NCBI GenBank assembly: GCA_017860255.1
Contig: JAFNAR010000008.1
Location: 1 to 64,000, forward strand
Direction of reading: 5' to 3'
DNA length: 64,000 nucleotides
From: Bacteroidota bacterium
GTDB taxonomy: Bacteria; Bacteroidota; Bacteroidia; Bacteroidales; P3
Below are positions 44,020 through 51,741 of the stretch, one piece after another. Both the position numbers and the translations under genes were made by a program. Within the stretch, counting starts at the first letter, position 1, and every line of letters starts with the position of its first letter. The notes below the pieces were generated by a model. That model was not told the DNA's origin. It saw only the letters and a list, made by a program, of their open reading frames with translations, and made no database searches.

Positions 44020-45219
44020 ATGAATGTATTAGTGTTGAACTGTGGTAGTTCTTCAATTAAGTATCAGTTAGTTGATATGGCTAATGATGCTGCTGTGTTG
44101 GCAAAAGGATTAATAGAAAGAATTGGTTTGGAAATGGGAGAGTTTACCCATAAACCAACAGGAAAAGATAAATATTATGTTAAGACTCCAATCCCAACTC
44201 ATAAAGTGGGTATAGACCTTGTTCTTAATGCATTGATTGATGAAAAAATAGGTGTTATTAAATCTTTAGATGAAATTAATGCTTGTGGTCATAGAGTTGC
44301 TCATGGAGGAGAAGTTTTTAAATCATCTGTTGTTGTTGGAATTAACGAGAAAGCAAAAATTAAAGAACTATGTGCTTTAGCTCCACTTCATAATCCGGCT
44401 AACTTGGAGGGTATTGAAGCAATGGAAGCACTTTTGCCAAATATAACTCAAGTGGCTGTTTTTGATACTTCTTTTCATCAAACTATGCCTAAGGAAGCTT
44501 ACATGTATGCAATTGACTACAAATACTACACAGATGATAAAATACGTCGTTATGGTTTTCATGGAACAAGCCATAAGTTTGTTGCAGAAAAAGCAGCAAA
44601 GTTGGCTGGTTTAGATATAAATAATTCAAAAATTGTAAGCTGTCACCTTGGAAATGGAGCATCAATTTGTGCTGTTAAAGATGGTCAAAGTGTTGATACT
44701 TCAATGGGATTTACTCCAGTTGAAGGATTGGTAATGGGAACAAGAGCTGGTGATTTAGATATTGGAGCTTTCTTATATATTTGTGAAAAAGAAGGATTAA
44801 ACATAAATGCAGCAAACAATTTAATCAATAAGAAATCTGGACTTTTAGGTATTAGTGGACATTCTGATATGAGAGAAGTTTGCCAAGGAAAGGAAAAAGG
44901 AGTAGAAAGAGATGTTGTTGCTTTTGATTTATTCTGCAATAGAGTAAGAAAATATATTGGAGCTTATGCTGCAACTATGGGAGGAGTTGATTTAATTCTT
45001 TTCACTGGAGGAATTGGAGAAAATGCTGATGATGTTCGTGAAAAGATTTGTGAAAGATTAGAATTTTTAGGAGTTGACTTTGACAAAGCAGCAAATAAAG
45101 ATCAAAGAGGAGTTGATTTAATGATTTCAAAACCATCTTCAAAGGTTAAGGTTATGATGGTTTCTACTAATGAAGAATATGTAATTGCAAAAGACACATA
45201 TTCTTTAGCAAAAAAATAA
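44020..45219 (+). CDS. ackA: Acetate kinase
   Basis: A 399-residue ASKHA-fold kinase that makes ATP from acetyl phosphate and ADP. Motifs: VLNCGSSSIKYQL at the N-terminus, FDTSFHQTMP, RYGFHGTSHKFV, GTRAGDLDIG and FTGGIGENADDVRE. Full length. No phosphotransacetylase gene is in the window. It is followed with no gap by an acyltransferase gene and then aspS, so the three share the promoter at 43949. Confidence 0.98.
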   Translation: MNVLVLNCGSSSIKYQLVDMANDAAVLAKGLIERIGLEMGEFTHKPTGKDKYYVKTPIPTHKVGIDLVLNALIDEKIGVIKSLDEINACGHRVAHGGEVFKSSVVVGINEKAKIKELCALAPLHNPANLEGIEAMEALLPNITQVAVFDTSFHQTMPKEAYMYAIDYKYYTDDKIRRYGFHGTSHKFVAEKAAKLAGLDINNSKIVSCHLGNGASICAVKDGQSVDTSMGFTPVEGLVMGTRAGDLDIGAFLYICEKEGLNINAANNLINKKSGLLGISGHSDMREVCQGKEKGVERDVVAFDLFCNRVRKYIGAYAATMGGVDLILFTGGIGENADDVREKICERLEFLGVDFDKAANKDQRGVDLMISKPSSKVKVMMVSTNEEYVIAKDTYSLAKK

Positions 45220-45786
45220 ATGAGAAGACAGATTGCAAGTTTTCTGTTGTGGCTCTCGGGCTGGAAGCTAATTGGCAAACCAGAACCCCAAATGCAAAAA
45301 TGTATTTTTATTGAAGCTCCTCACACTTCAATGTGGGATTTTGTTTGGGGTTGTCTTGGATTGTGGAAGCTTAAGGTAAAACCTAATTTTCTTATTAAAA
45401 AAGAAATGTTTGTATTCCCTTTAGGAGGAATATTAAAAGCCTTGGGAGGAATGCCTGTTGATAGGGGCAAGAGTTCAAATATGGTAGAGCAAGTTGTTGA
45501 GATGTTTAATCAAAGAGATAGATTTTCTTTAGTTATAACTCCAGAAGGAACTCGAAAACTTACTCATCATTGGAAGAAAGGTTTTTACTATATTGCCACA
45601 AAGGCAAATGTCCCAATCTATCTGGCTTATCTTAATTATAATAAAAAAGAAGGAGGAGCAGTAAAGATATTTTATCCTACTGGCAACTACGAAAAAGATA
45701 TGATGGAAATACAAGAATTCTATAAGGATAAGATTGCAAAATTTCCAAAGAACTTTAATTTGAGCAAAGAAAACCGAAATAAATAA
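45220..45786 (+). CDS. PlsC-family lysophospholipid acyltransferase
   Basis: A 188-residue acyltransferase with the HX4D motif in APHTSMWD and a PEGTRK motif. It is shorter than classical PlsC (about 240) and belongs to the compact 1-acylglycerol-3-phosphate acyltransferase-like group. It probably acylates lysophosphatidic acid or another lysolipid at the inner membrane. Its ATG directly follows the ackA stop and aspS starts 8 bp after its stop. Confidence 0.9.
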   Translation: MRRQIASFLLWLSGWKLIGKPEPQMQKCIFIEAPHTSMWDFVWGCLGLWKLKVKPNFLIKKEMFVFPLGGILKALGGMPVDRGKSSNMVEQVVEMFNQRDRFSLVITPEGTRKLTHHWKKGFYYIATKANVPIYLAYLNYNKKEGGAVKIFYPTGNYEKDMMEIQEFYKDKIAKFPKNFNLSKENRNK

Positions 45787-45794
45787 ATACTTAT

Positions 45795-47546
45795 ATGTTA
45801 AGAACACATACTTGTGGAGAGTTAAATATAAATAATGTTGGCAGTGAAGTAACACTTAGTGGTTGGGTGCAACGTTCACGTGATTTGGGAGGAATGACAT
45901 TTATTGACCTTAGAGATCGCTATGGAATAACTCAGCTTGCTTTCAATATGGAAACAAATTCAGACCTTTGTTTAAAGGCAAGAAAGCTTGGAAGAGAATA
46001 TGTTATTCAAGTTAGAGGAAAGGTTGAAGAAAGAAGTAGTAAGAACACTAAAATCCCAACAGGAGATATTGAAATAGTTGTAGACGAAATTATTATACTT
46101 AATTTATCCAAAACGCCACCTTTTACAATTGAAGATAATACTGATGGTGGAGACGAATTAAGAATGAAATATCGTTACTTAGATCTTCGTCGTAATCAGG
46201 TAAAACAAAATATGGAACTTCGTCATAGACTTTCTATTATTGTTAGAAACTATATGAATGATATGAAGTTTATGGAAATAGAAACTCCATATCTTATTAA
46301 TTCAACTCCAGAAGGAGCAAGAGATTTTGTTGTACCTTCAAGAATGAATCCTAATCAGTTTTATGCACTGCCTCAATCTCCTCAAACATTTAAACAACTA
46401 TTAATGGTTGCTGGTTATGACCGTTATTTTCAGATAGTTCGTTGTTTTAGAGATGAAGATTTAAGAGCAGACCGCCAACCTGAATTCACTCAAATAGACT
46501 GTGAAATGTCTTTTGTTGAACAAGAAGATATTCTTAATTTATTTGAAGGATTGATAAAGCATCTATTTAAAGAAATAAAGCAAAAAGAATTTTCTGACTT
46601 TCCAAGATTAACTTGGGCAGATGCAATGAAGTATTATGGTTCAGATAAACCAGATATTCGTTTTGGAATGAAGTTTGTAGAATTAAATGATGTTGCAAAA
46701 GGTAATGGTTTTTCTGTTTTTGATGATGCAGAATTAGTTGTTGGTATTTGTGCAGAAGGATGTGCTGAATATACAAGAAAACAATTAGATGAACTTGTTG
46801 ATTTCGTTAAAAGACCTCAAGTAGGAGCTAATGGATTAGTTTATATTAAATACAATACTGATGGAATATTAAAATCATCTGTAGATAAGTTCTTTACTCA
46901 AGAACAACTATTAGAAATTGCTAAGAAATTTAATGCAAAAGAAGGGGATTTGATGTTGATAATGGCAGGAAGGGAAGAAAAAACTCAAGTTTCATTAAGT
47001 GTTCTTCGTTTAGAAATGGGTAATAGATTAGGTTTTAGAGATCCAAATAAATTTTCACCTCTTTGGGTTATAGATTTTCCTCTATTGGAGTGGGATGAAG
47101 AAACAAATCGTTTTTATGCTAAACATCATCCATTTACAGCTCCAAAACCAGAGGATTATTCTATGTTATTTACTAATCCAAAAGATGTAAGAGCAAATGC
47201 ATATGACTTAGTTATCAATGGTGTAGAAGTTGGAGGAGGCTCAATTCGTATTTACGATAGAGATATGCAAAATGATATGTTTAAAGTATTGGGTATGAGT
47301 AAAGAGGTTGTGAATTCACAATTTGGTTACTTATTAAATGCTTTTGAATATGGCGCACCACCTCATGGAGGAATAGCATTTGGATTTGATAGATTATGTT
47401 CAATATTTGGAGGAGTAGAATCAATTCGTGACTTTATTGCTTTTCCAAAAAATAATAATGGAAGAGACACAATGGCTGATGCTCCATCTACAATCTCACA
47501 ATCCCAACTTGACGAGCTAAATATACAACTTATAGTAAAAGAATAA
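45795..47546 (+). CDS. aspS: Aspartate--tRNA ligase
   Basis: A 583-residue class IIb synthetase. An N-terminal OB-fold binds the anticodon ([20 protein letters not shown]). Motif 2 is [18 protein letters not shown]. The bacterial GAD-type insertion domain follows. [11 protein letters not shown] and motif 3 GFDRL (context [11 protein letters not shown]) complete the active site. Length is typical of bacterial AspRS. Last gene of the ackA transcript. Confidence 0.98.
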   Translation: MLRTHTCGELNINNVGSEVTLSGWVQRSRDLGGMTFIDLRDRYGITQLAFNMETNSDLCLKARKLGREYVIQVRGKVEERSSKNTKIPTGDIEIVVDEIIILNLSKTPPFTIEDNTDGGDELRMKYRYLDLRRNQVKQNMELRHRLSIIVRNYMNDMKFMEIETPYLINSTPEGARDFVVPSRMNPNQFYALPQSPQTFKQLLMVAGYDRYFQIVRCFRDEDLRADRQPEFTQIDCEMSFVEQEDILNLFEGLIKHLFKEIKQKEFSDFPRLTWADAMKYYGSDKPDIRFGMKFVELNDVAKGNGFSVFDDAELVVGICAEGCAEYTRKQLDELVDFVKRPQVGANGLVYIKYNTDGILKSSVDKFFTQEQLLEIAKKFNAKEGDLMLIMAGREEKTQVSLSVLRLEMGNRLGFRDPNKFSPLWVIDFPLLEWDEETNRFYAKHHPFTAPKPEDYSMLFTNPKDVRANAYDLVINGVEVGGGSIRIYDRDMQNDMFKVLGMSKEVVNSQFGYLLNAFEYGAPPHGGIAFGFDRLCSIFGGVESIRDFIAFPKNNNGRDTMADAPSTISQSQLDELNIQLIVKE

Positions 47547-47565
47547 ATTTATTCTCCTTTATATT

Positions 47566-47599
47566 AATAAGCTTTAGCAATATTTTGCTAAGGCTTATT
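47566..47599. terminator. ackA-aspS operon terminator
   Basis: AATAAGCTTTAGCAA (47566-47580) pairs with TTGCTAAGGCTTATT (47585-47599) over 15 bp with one G-U, then TGTTTTT. Confidence 0.93.
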
Positions 47600-47628
47600 T
47601 GTTTTTATAACAAATAGATTTCTAAATA

Positions 47629-47659
47629 TTTGTTTAATAATTATTAATTACTACCTTTG
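47629..47659 (+). promoter_or_regulatory. Promoter of the 47703 lipoprotein gene
   Basis: TTTG (47629-47632), 19 bp, TACCTTTG (47652-47659): full consensus, 43 bp before the start codon. Confidence 0.75.
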
Positions 47660-47702
47660 CCCTCATCAAACATTATATTAATCTTTCAAAAAGGAGTATA
47701 AA

Positions 47703-48230
47703 ATGGAAAAAGCACAGAAATTATTAGCTTTTATCTTAATTGCAGTTATTGCAATAGGTTTTACTTCATGTGAAACAGATGATGATTCAAAGCCAACAAA
47801 ACCAGTAACTCCAACCGAAGAAACATATCCAATTCAAATACCTTCTCCTGGTCCTTCCTGCCCATATGCTGTGTATTGGGATACTTTATCGGAACATGGA
47901 AGTATGGAGGATTGGCTTTATATTATTAATGATCAAGAAACTCTAAGCAGATATGTTGATTTGCAAGACAGCACTGGAAACTGCCAAATCAATTTCGTGG
48001 ATAAAACAGTGCTTTTAGCATATACTTGGACAAGGAATCTAAATCCATCAGAAATAAAAGATACCCTTTGGAAACTCTCTTCAAGTGAATTTCGTTGGGC
48101 GTTAACTTATAATTATTCAGTAGCTCAATCTGCAATTGGAAGAAGTGCAAATATGATTGTAGTTCCAAAAATTGCTGATACTGCAACAGTATCTTTATAT
48201 GTATTAGATGAAGGAGTCCCTCATCCATAA
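47703..48230 (+). CDS. Lipoprotein of unknown function
   Basis: A 175-residue protein with a lipoprotein signal; C23 in IGFTSC is the expected lipidation site, followed by an acidic linker (ETDDDSKPTKPVTPTEE). The folded part (about 60-175) contains YIINDQETLSRYVD and DKTVLLAYTWTRN, which resemble a small beta-rich domain seen in other Bacteroidetes lipoproteins. No catalytic motif. Monocistronic with its own promoter; the long array-bearing spacer follows. Confidence 0.78.
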   Translation: MEKAQKLLAFILIAVIAIGFTSCETDDDSKPTKPVTPTEETYPIQIPSPGPSCPYAVYWDTLSEHGSMEDWLYIINDQETLSRYVDLQDSTGNCQINFVDKTVLLAYTWTRNLNPSEIKDTLWKLSSSEFRWALTYNYSVAQSAIGRSANMIVVPKIADTATVSLYVLDEGVPHP

Positions 48231-48304
48231 GAATTAAGTTAATAGTAAGGTTCTGATTTCAAAAGACTTTATCTTTTAACTTTAAAACCTTATTATTTTA
48301 TTCT

Positions 48305-48554
48305 AAGAGCTTATCTTTTTAAGTCTTTATAGTTATCTCATAAAACTTTTATAGTTATCTCAAGTTCAAAAAGTGCGACTTTCTTCCCAGAAAAGTCGCA
48401 CTTTTAGTCTAAAAAGTCGCACTTCCAAATCAAAAAGTCGCACTTTTTAATTGTTAGATAGTTATCATTAACCTTCGAGATAACTATCTTGGAGAAAAAT
48501 AATAGTGTTATTTAGAGAAATATTAATGTTATTCTATAAAATAATAATGTCTTT
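48305..48554. repeat. Phased dyad array 3 (mixed motifs, 21-22-bp pitch)
   Basis: Twelve elements with centres near 48310.5, 332.5, 354.5, 376, 398, 419, 440, 461.5, 483.5, 506.5, 527.5 and 548.5 (steps 21-23). In order: AAGAGCTTATCT; TATAGTTATC twice; AAGTGCGACTT; AAGTCGCACTT three times; GATAGTTATC; GATAACTATC; AATAGTGTTATT; ATTAATGTTATT; AATAATGTCTTT. Some members are reverse complements of others at their core. The phase is kept across the change of motif. Weaker elements may extend upstream to about 48241. No reading frame; it lies between two plus-strand genes, ending 56 bp before a promoter. Confidence 0.88.
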
Positions 48555-48609
48555 GAGGTAGGATTTCATTATCAAAAAGAAAAAAGATTTCGACAAAATG
48601 TAAAAAATA

Positions 48610-48641
48610 TTTGTCATAATAAAAAATAATTTATACTTTTG
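48610..48641 (+). promoter_or_regulatory. Promoter of the membrane protein/HTH operon
   Basis: TTTG (48610-48613), 20 bp, TACTTTTG (48634-48641): full consensus, 39 bp before the start at 48680. Confidence 0.75.
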
Positions 48642-48679
48642 CATCGTTAAAACAATATTAATAATTAAAATATTTAAGT

Positions 48680-49171
48680 ATGAAAAAAACTTTTTTATTT
48701 CCAACTTGTTTTAGGAAAATAGGCTGGATAATTTCAATAGTTACGTTATTATATTTCGTAATTGGAGTAATCTTTTTTGAAGCTAAGTACGACTTTAATT
48801 TTAAGATGCCTGCAATAGTTGGATATGGAGAAATCCCTTTTTTTAGTGAGGAAACGAAGTATTTTGTTTTAGCTCATACTTCATTCATCACTACGCTTTT
48901 CCCTGTATTGATGATTATTGGTCTTGTTTTTATTGCTTTTTCAAGAGAAAGAAATGAAGATGAATATGTTTCAAAAATTAGAGAGAGAGCTTTGGTTTGG
49001 TCAGTTTTGGCTACTTGTGCTGTTTTAATTCTTGCAAATTTGCTTATTTATGGGTTGGATGCACTTTATGTTTTTTGGTTTGACTTCCTTTTCTTTTTAC
49101 TTTTGTTTGTGATAAAGTTTAGGATTGATATTTTTAGGTTTAATCGTAGCGCAAAGAAAGATGAAGAATAA
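48680..49171 (+). CDS. Four-helix membrane protein
   Basis: A 163-residue protein with four predicted transmembrane helices (about residues 13-30, 62-86, 105-126 and 131-148), a short charged loop (FSRERNEDEYVSKIRERA) and a basic C-terminus. It resembles the small membrane proteins often paired with an XRE-type regulator. The HTH gene starts inside its 3' end (11-bp overlap), so the two are translationally coupled. It may be the signal receiver or the target of the regulator. Confidence 0.8.
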   Translation: MKKTFLFPTCFRKIGWIISIVTLLYFVIGVIFFEAKYDFNFKMPAIVGYGEIPFFSEETKYFVLAHTSFITTLFPVLMIIGLVFIAFSRERNEDEYVSKIRERALVWSVLATCAVLILANLLIYGLDALYVFWFDFLFFLLLFVIKFRIDIFRFNRSAKKDEE

Positions 49172-49367
49172 TATTAGAGTTGAAAGGGCTATATTGAAAA
49201 TTTCGCAGCAGGAGTTAGCCGAAAGAATTGGTGTTTCTCGTCAAACGATTAATGCTATAGAATTAGAAAAATATGTGCCTTCAGCAACGGTTATTATGAA
49301 GATTGCATTTATTTTTGGTAAAAAAGTTGAAGATATTTTTGCTTTAGAGGAGAGCGATTGGAAATAA
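49161..49367 (+). CDS. XRE-family helix-turn-helix regulator
   Basis: A 68-residue single-domain HTH protein (MKNNIRVERAILKISQQELA, then RIGVSRQTINAIELEKYVPS), of the YozG/Cro-like type that usually represses its own operon. The frame opens upstream at 49125, but the ATG at 49161 gives the normal N-terminus and overlaps the end of the membrane protein gene. A terminator follows 37 bp after the stop. Confidence 0.93.
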   Translation: MKNNIRVERAILKISQQELAERIGVSRQTINAIELEKYVPSATVIMKIAFIFGKKVEDIFALEESDWK

Positions 49368-49404
49368 GTTATCTTTCTTAGAATAATCTTGTTAAGCATA
49401 AAAT

Positions 49405-49442
49405 AAAAAGCATGATGTTTATTTAAAAATATCATGCTTTTT
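49405..49442. terminator. Terminator of the membrane protein/HTH operon
   Basis: AAAAAGCATGAT (49405-49416) pairs with ATCATGCTTTTT (49431-49442), extended by further A-T and G-T pairs toward the loop and followed by TT. Confidence 0.88.
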
Positions 49443-49670
49443 TTATGCTAAATATCCTGTTTGCAGCAACTAAGCTCTTTTATTTTCCTTTTTTCAATAT
49501 TGTTTTCTAAACGCTCTGAGAATTTAAAAATTGAGAGCAGGCTTAATAAAGGTCTTATTGTTGCAATTCTCATGCTTTAGATTTGTTAATTTTTTTTGAG
49601 CTTTATATCTGTCAGATTTAATTTCTTCTTGTTTGTAAATAATCTTCTTCTTTCTTTGTTTTAGAAAAAT

Positions 49671-49747
49671 GAAACTTGATTCTATTTTATTAAAACTTGA
49701 TTCTAATAAATTATTATTTGATTCCATTTTACTGAAACTTGATTTCA
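49671..49747. repeat. Phased dyad array 6 (GAAACTTGATTTC, 21-bp pitch)
   Basis: TTGATT cores start at 49676, 49697, 49718 and 49739, exactly 21 bp apart, inside longer near-palindromes with GAA/TTC arms (GAAACTTGATTCT, AAAACTTGATTCT, TTATTTGATTCCA, GAAACTTGATTTC). The array lies between the convergent terminators at 49405-49442 and 49779-49808. Because 21 is a multiple of three, an open frame on the minus strand reads through it as a seven-residue repeat (ESSF.K); I regard that frame as a by-product. Confidence 0.85.
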
Positions 49748-49778
49748 ATATATAGAAATAGTATTTTATTGGCAAAAA

Positions 49779-49808
49779 AATAGGCTAAGAAATTAATCTT
49801 AGCCTATT
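49779..49808 (-). terminator. MFS transporter terminator
   Basis: AATAGGCTAAGA (49779-49790) pairs with TCTTAGCCTATT (49797-49808); the A run at 49774-49780 gives the T tail on the minus strand. Confidence 0.92.
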
Positions 49809-49831
49809 AAATATTTTTGTTTAGTTAAAAA

Positions 49832-51490
49832 CTATTTTTGGATATTTGGTAATTCCAAACCAAGTCCTTTTTTCTTATCAATTCTTTTCAATAGCAAACC
49901 AAGTATCAATGCAGCAAGTCCTAAACAAGCTAACATAATAAGTGGATTTGTGTAATTATAACTTTGAGCAGCTACTTCTGGAGTCATTGTTCCGTTTGCT
50001 ACAGCTGAAACTATGTCTGGGTTTGAAGCATCAAGTATTTTTCCAATAAGAAGAGGGAAAAGCCATAATCCTATGTTTTGAATCCAGAAAATTAATGCGT
50101 ATGCAGAACCTATAACCTTGCTATCAACCAATTTAGGAACACTTGGCCATAAACTTGCAGGAACAAGTGAAAATGATGCTCCAAGAACTAAAATGGTAAT
50201 ATAAGCAATTAATACTCCAGCAATTGCATTACCTTTTGCCATTGGAAGTATGAATGCAAATGTTAAGTGACAAGCAATCAAAAGAAGTGAACCAATCATC
50301 AACATAGAAGCTGCTTTACCTTTATTATCAACATATTTTCCTAAAATTGGAGTAATACCTACTGCTAAAAGAGGGAATACTGCGAAAATAGTTTCTGCTG
50401 ATTGACGCATATAGCCCATATAACAGAAAACAACTAAACCAACAACAGATGTTATCAATAGTGCTATTTTTGTGTTTTTCTTTGAGAAATTTGACATAAA
50501 AGCTGTTGCTGCACTGATTAACATTATAACATATTGAATAAATGTTACTGTATTACCTGCCCAGAAACTACCTGCTTCAGGTTGTGTGAAAGTAAGGTTA
50601 CATTGTAGCATATTTACTGCATATTTTTGGAATGGGAAGATTGCTGAGTAATAAAGTACACAAAGCAATGCAACTAACCAAAATCCCCAACTTGTAAGGA
50701 TGCCTTTAAGATCTTTCAAACGGAATGGATCATCTTTTTCTTCAGCTTCACCAGTTTGAGAATCAAGTTTTTTGTCCATAAAGAAATAAACAATAAACAT
50801 AATTAAAGCAACCATCAATAAAATTACACCGAAAGCAACAGAGTGAGAAACATTAGCTCCTCCAAAGATATCAGCCTTTGCTATCATTGGAGAGAATATC
50901 ATACAAGTAGCAACTCCCAATCGAGCCAAAGCCATTTCAGAACCCATAGCCAAAGCCATTTCTCTACCTTTGAACCATTTTACAATTCCACGACTTACAG
51001 TTATACCTGCCATTTCAACTCCACAGCCAAAAACCATAAATCCTACTGATGCAAGTTTAGCACTTGCAGGCATTCCTTCATAGAAAGGTGCAATACCAAG
51101 TTCTTGGAATCCTGGAATATAGTTTAGATTGTTTGTAAACCAATTTTCTAAGCCTGAACCAACAAATGAAGATGATACAGCATACCATTTAATAACTGCT
51201 CCAACTAACATCACTGCACCTGATAAAATTGCAGTGAAACGAACTCCCATTTTGTCAAGGATAATTCCAGCAAAAATTAAAAAGAAAATGAATACATTCA
51301 AAAATGTTTCACTTCCTTGCATTGTTCCAAAAGCTGTTGAATCCCAACCTCTTGTTGATTGCATTAAGTCCTTGATTGGAGAAAGTATATCCATAAAGAT
51401 ATACGAACAAAACATAGCAAACGCTAATAAAACAAGAGCAAACCATCTCATTTTAGGGTTATCTCTCAAAGTTTGAATTTTTTCTGTCAT
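49832..51490 (-). CDS. MFS transporter
   Basis: A 552-residue inner-membrane protein with about 12 transmembrane helices. The motif-A-like loop is FAGIILDKMGVRF between helices 2 and 3, and a large loop with charged residues (MDKKLDSQTGEAEEKDDPFR) lies between the two halves. It looks like the MFS carriers annotated as nitrate/nitrite- or oxalate/formate-like in Bacteroidetes, but the substrate cannot be told. The frame opens at a TTG (51535) that lies within the -7 box; the ATG at 51490 is the better start. Single gene, divergent from secDF. Confidence 0.9.
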   Translation of the reverse strand: MTEKIQTLRDNPKMRWFALVLLAFAMFCSYIFMDILSPIKDLMQSTRGWDSTAFGTMQGSETFLNVFIFFLIFAGIILDKMGVRFTAILSGAVMLVGAVIKWYAVSSSFVGSGLENWFTNNLNYIPGFQELGIAPFYEGMPASAKLASVGFMVFGCGVEMAGITVSRGIVKWFKGREMALAMGSEMALARLGVATCMIFSPMIAKADIFGGANVSHSVAFGVILLMVALIMFIVYFFMDKKLDSQTGEAEEKDDPFRLKDLKGILTSWGFWLVALLCVLYYSAIFPFQKYAVNMLQCNLTFTQPEAGSFWAGNTVTFIQYVIMLISAATAFMSNFSKKNTKIALLITSVVGLVVFCYMGYMRQSAETIFAVFPLLAVGITPILGKYVDNKGKAASMLMIGSLLLIACHLTFAFILPMAKGNAIAGVLIAYITILVLGASFSLVPASLWPSVPKLVDSKVIGSAYALIFWIQNIGLWLFPLLIGKILDASNPDIVSAVANGTMTPEVAAQSYNYTNPLIMLACLGLAALILGLLLKRIDKKKGLGLELPNIQK

Positions 51491-51532
51491 ATTATTATAT
51501 ATTTGTATTACTATTTTGTTATTTTGTGATTG

Positions 51533-51540
51533 CAAAGCTA
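51533..51540 (-). promoter_or_regulatory. Putative -7 box of the MFS gene
   Basis: The minus strand reads TAGCTTTG, a full consensus match, about 43 bp before the ATG at 51490. The -33 element is weak. Confidence 0.5.
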
Positions 51541-51686
51541 TGATATTTTTATTAAACCAAGTTTTATTTACAAGGTTTTTATTTAATTATAGACTTTAAG
51601 CTTTTGATTAAGTGAAAAATAATAGTAGGAAAAAATAAAAAATAGTTTTTTTTCGAATGATATTATGGAGTTATTAAATAATCTCC

Positions 51687-51694
51687 TATCTTTG
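51687..51694 (+). promoter_or_regulatory. secDF -7 box
   Basis: TATCTTTG matches TAnnTTTG and lies 47 bp before the secDF start. The -33 position reads TATG, a partial match to TTTG. Confidence 0.6.
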
Positions 51695-51741
51695 CAAATT
51701 CAAAAAAAAGTGTGATATTACCAAATAAATCATTATAATAT

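Noticed and set aside
48305-48554. Series of rho-independent terminators or attenuators
   Set aside because: Individual dyads are 10-12 bp with almost no loop, are not followed by T runs, and are too many and too evenly spaced.
49524-49775. Small coiled-coil protein with seven-residue ESSF repeats on the minus strand
   Set aside because: The repetition is produced by the 21-bp DNA array, the frame spans a convergent intergenic region and no promoter or start context supports it.
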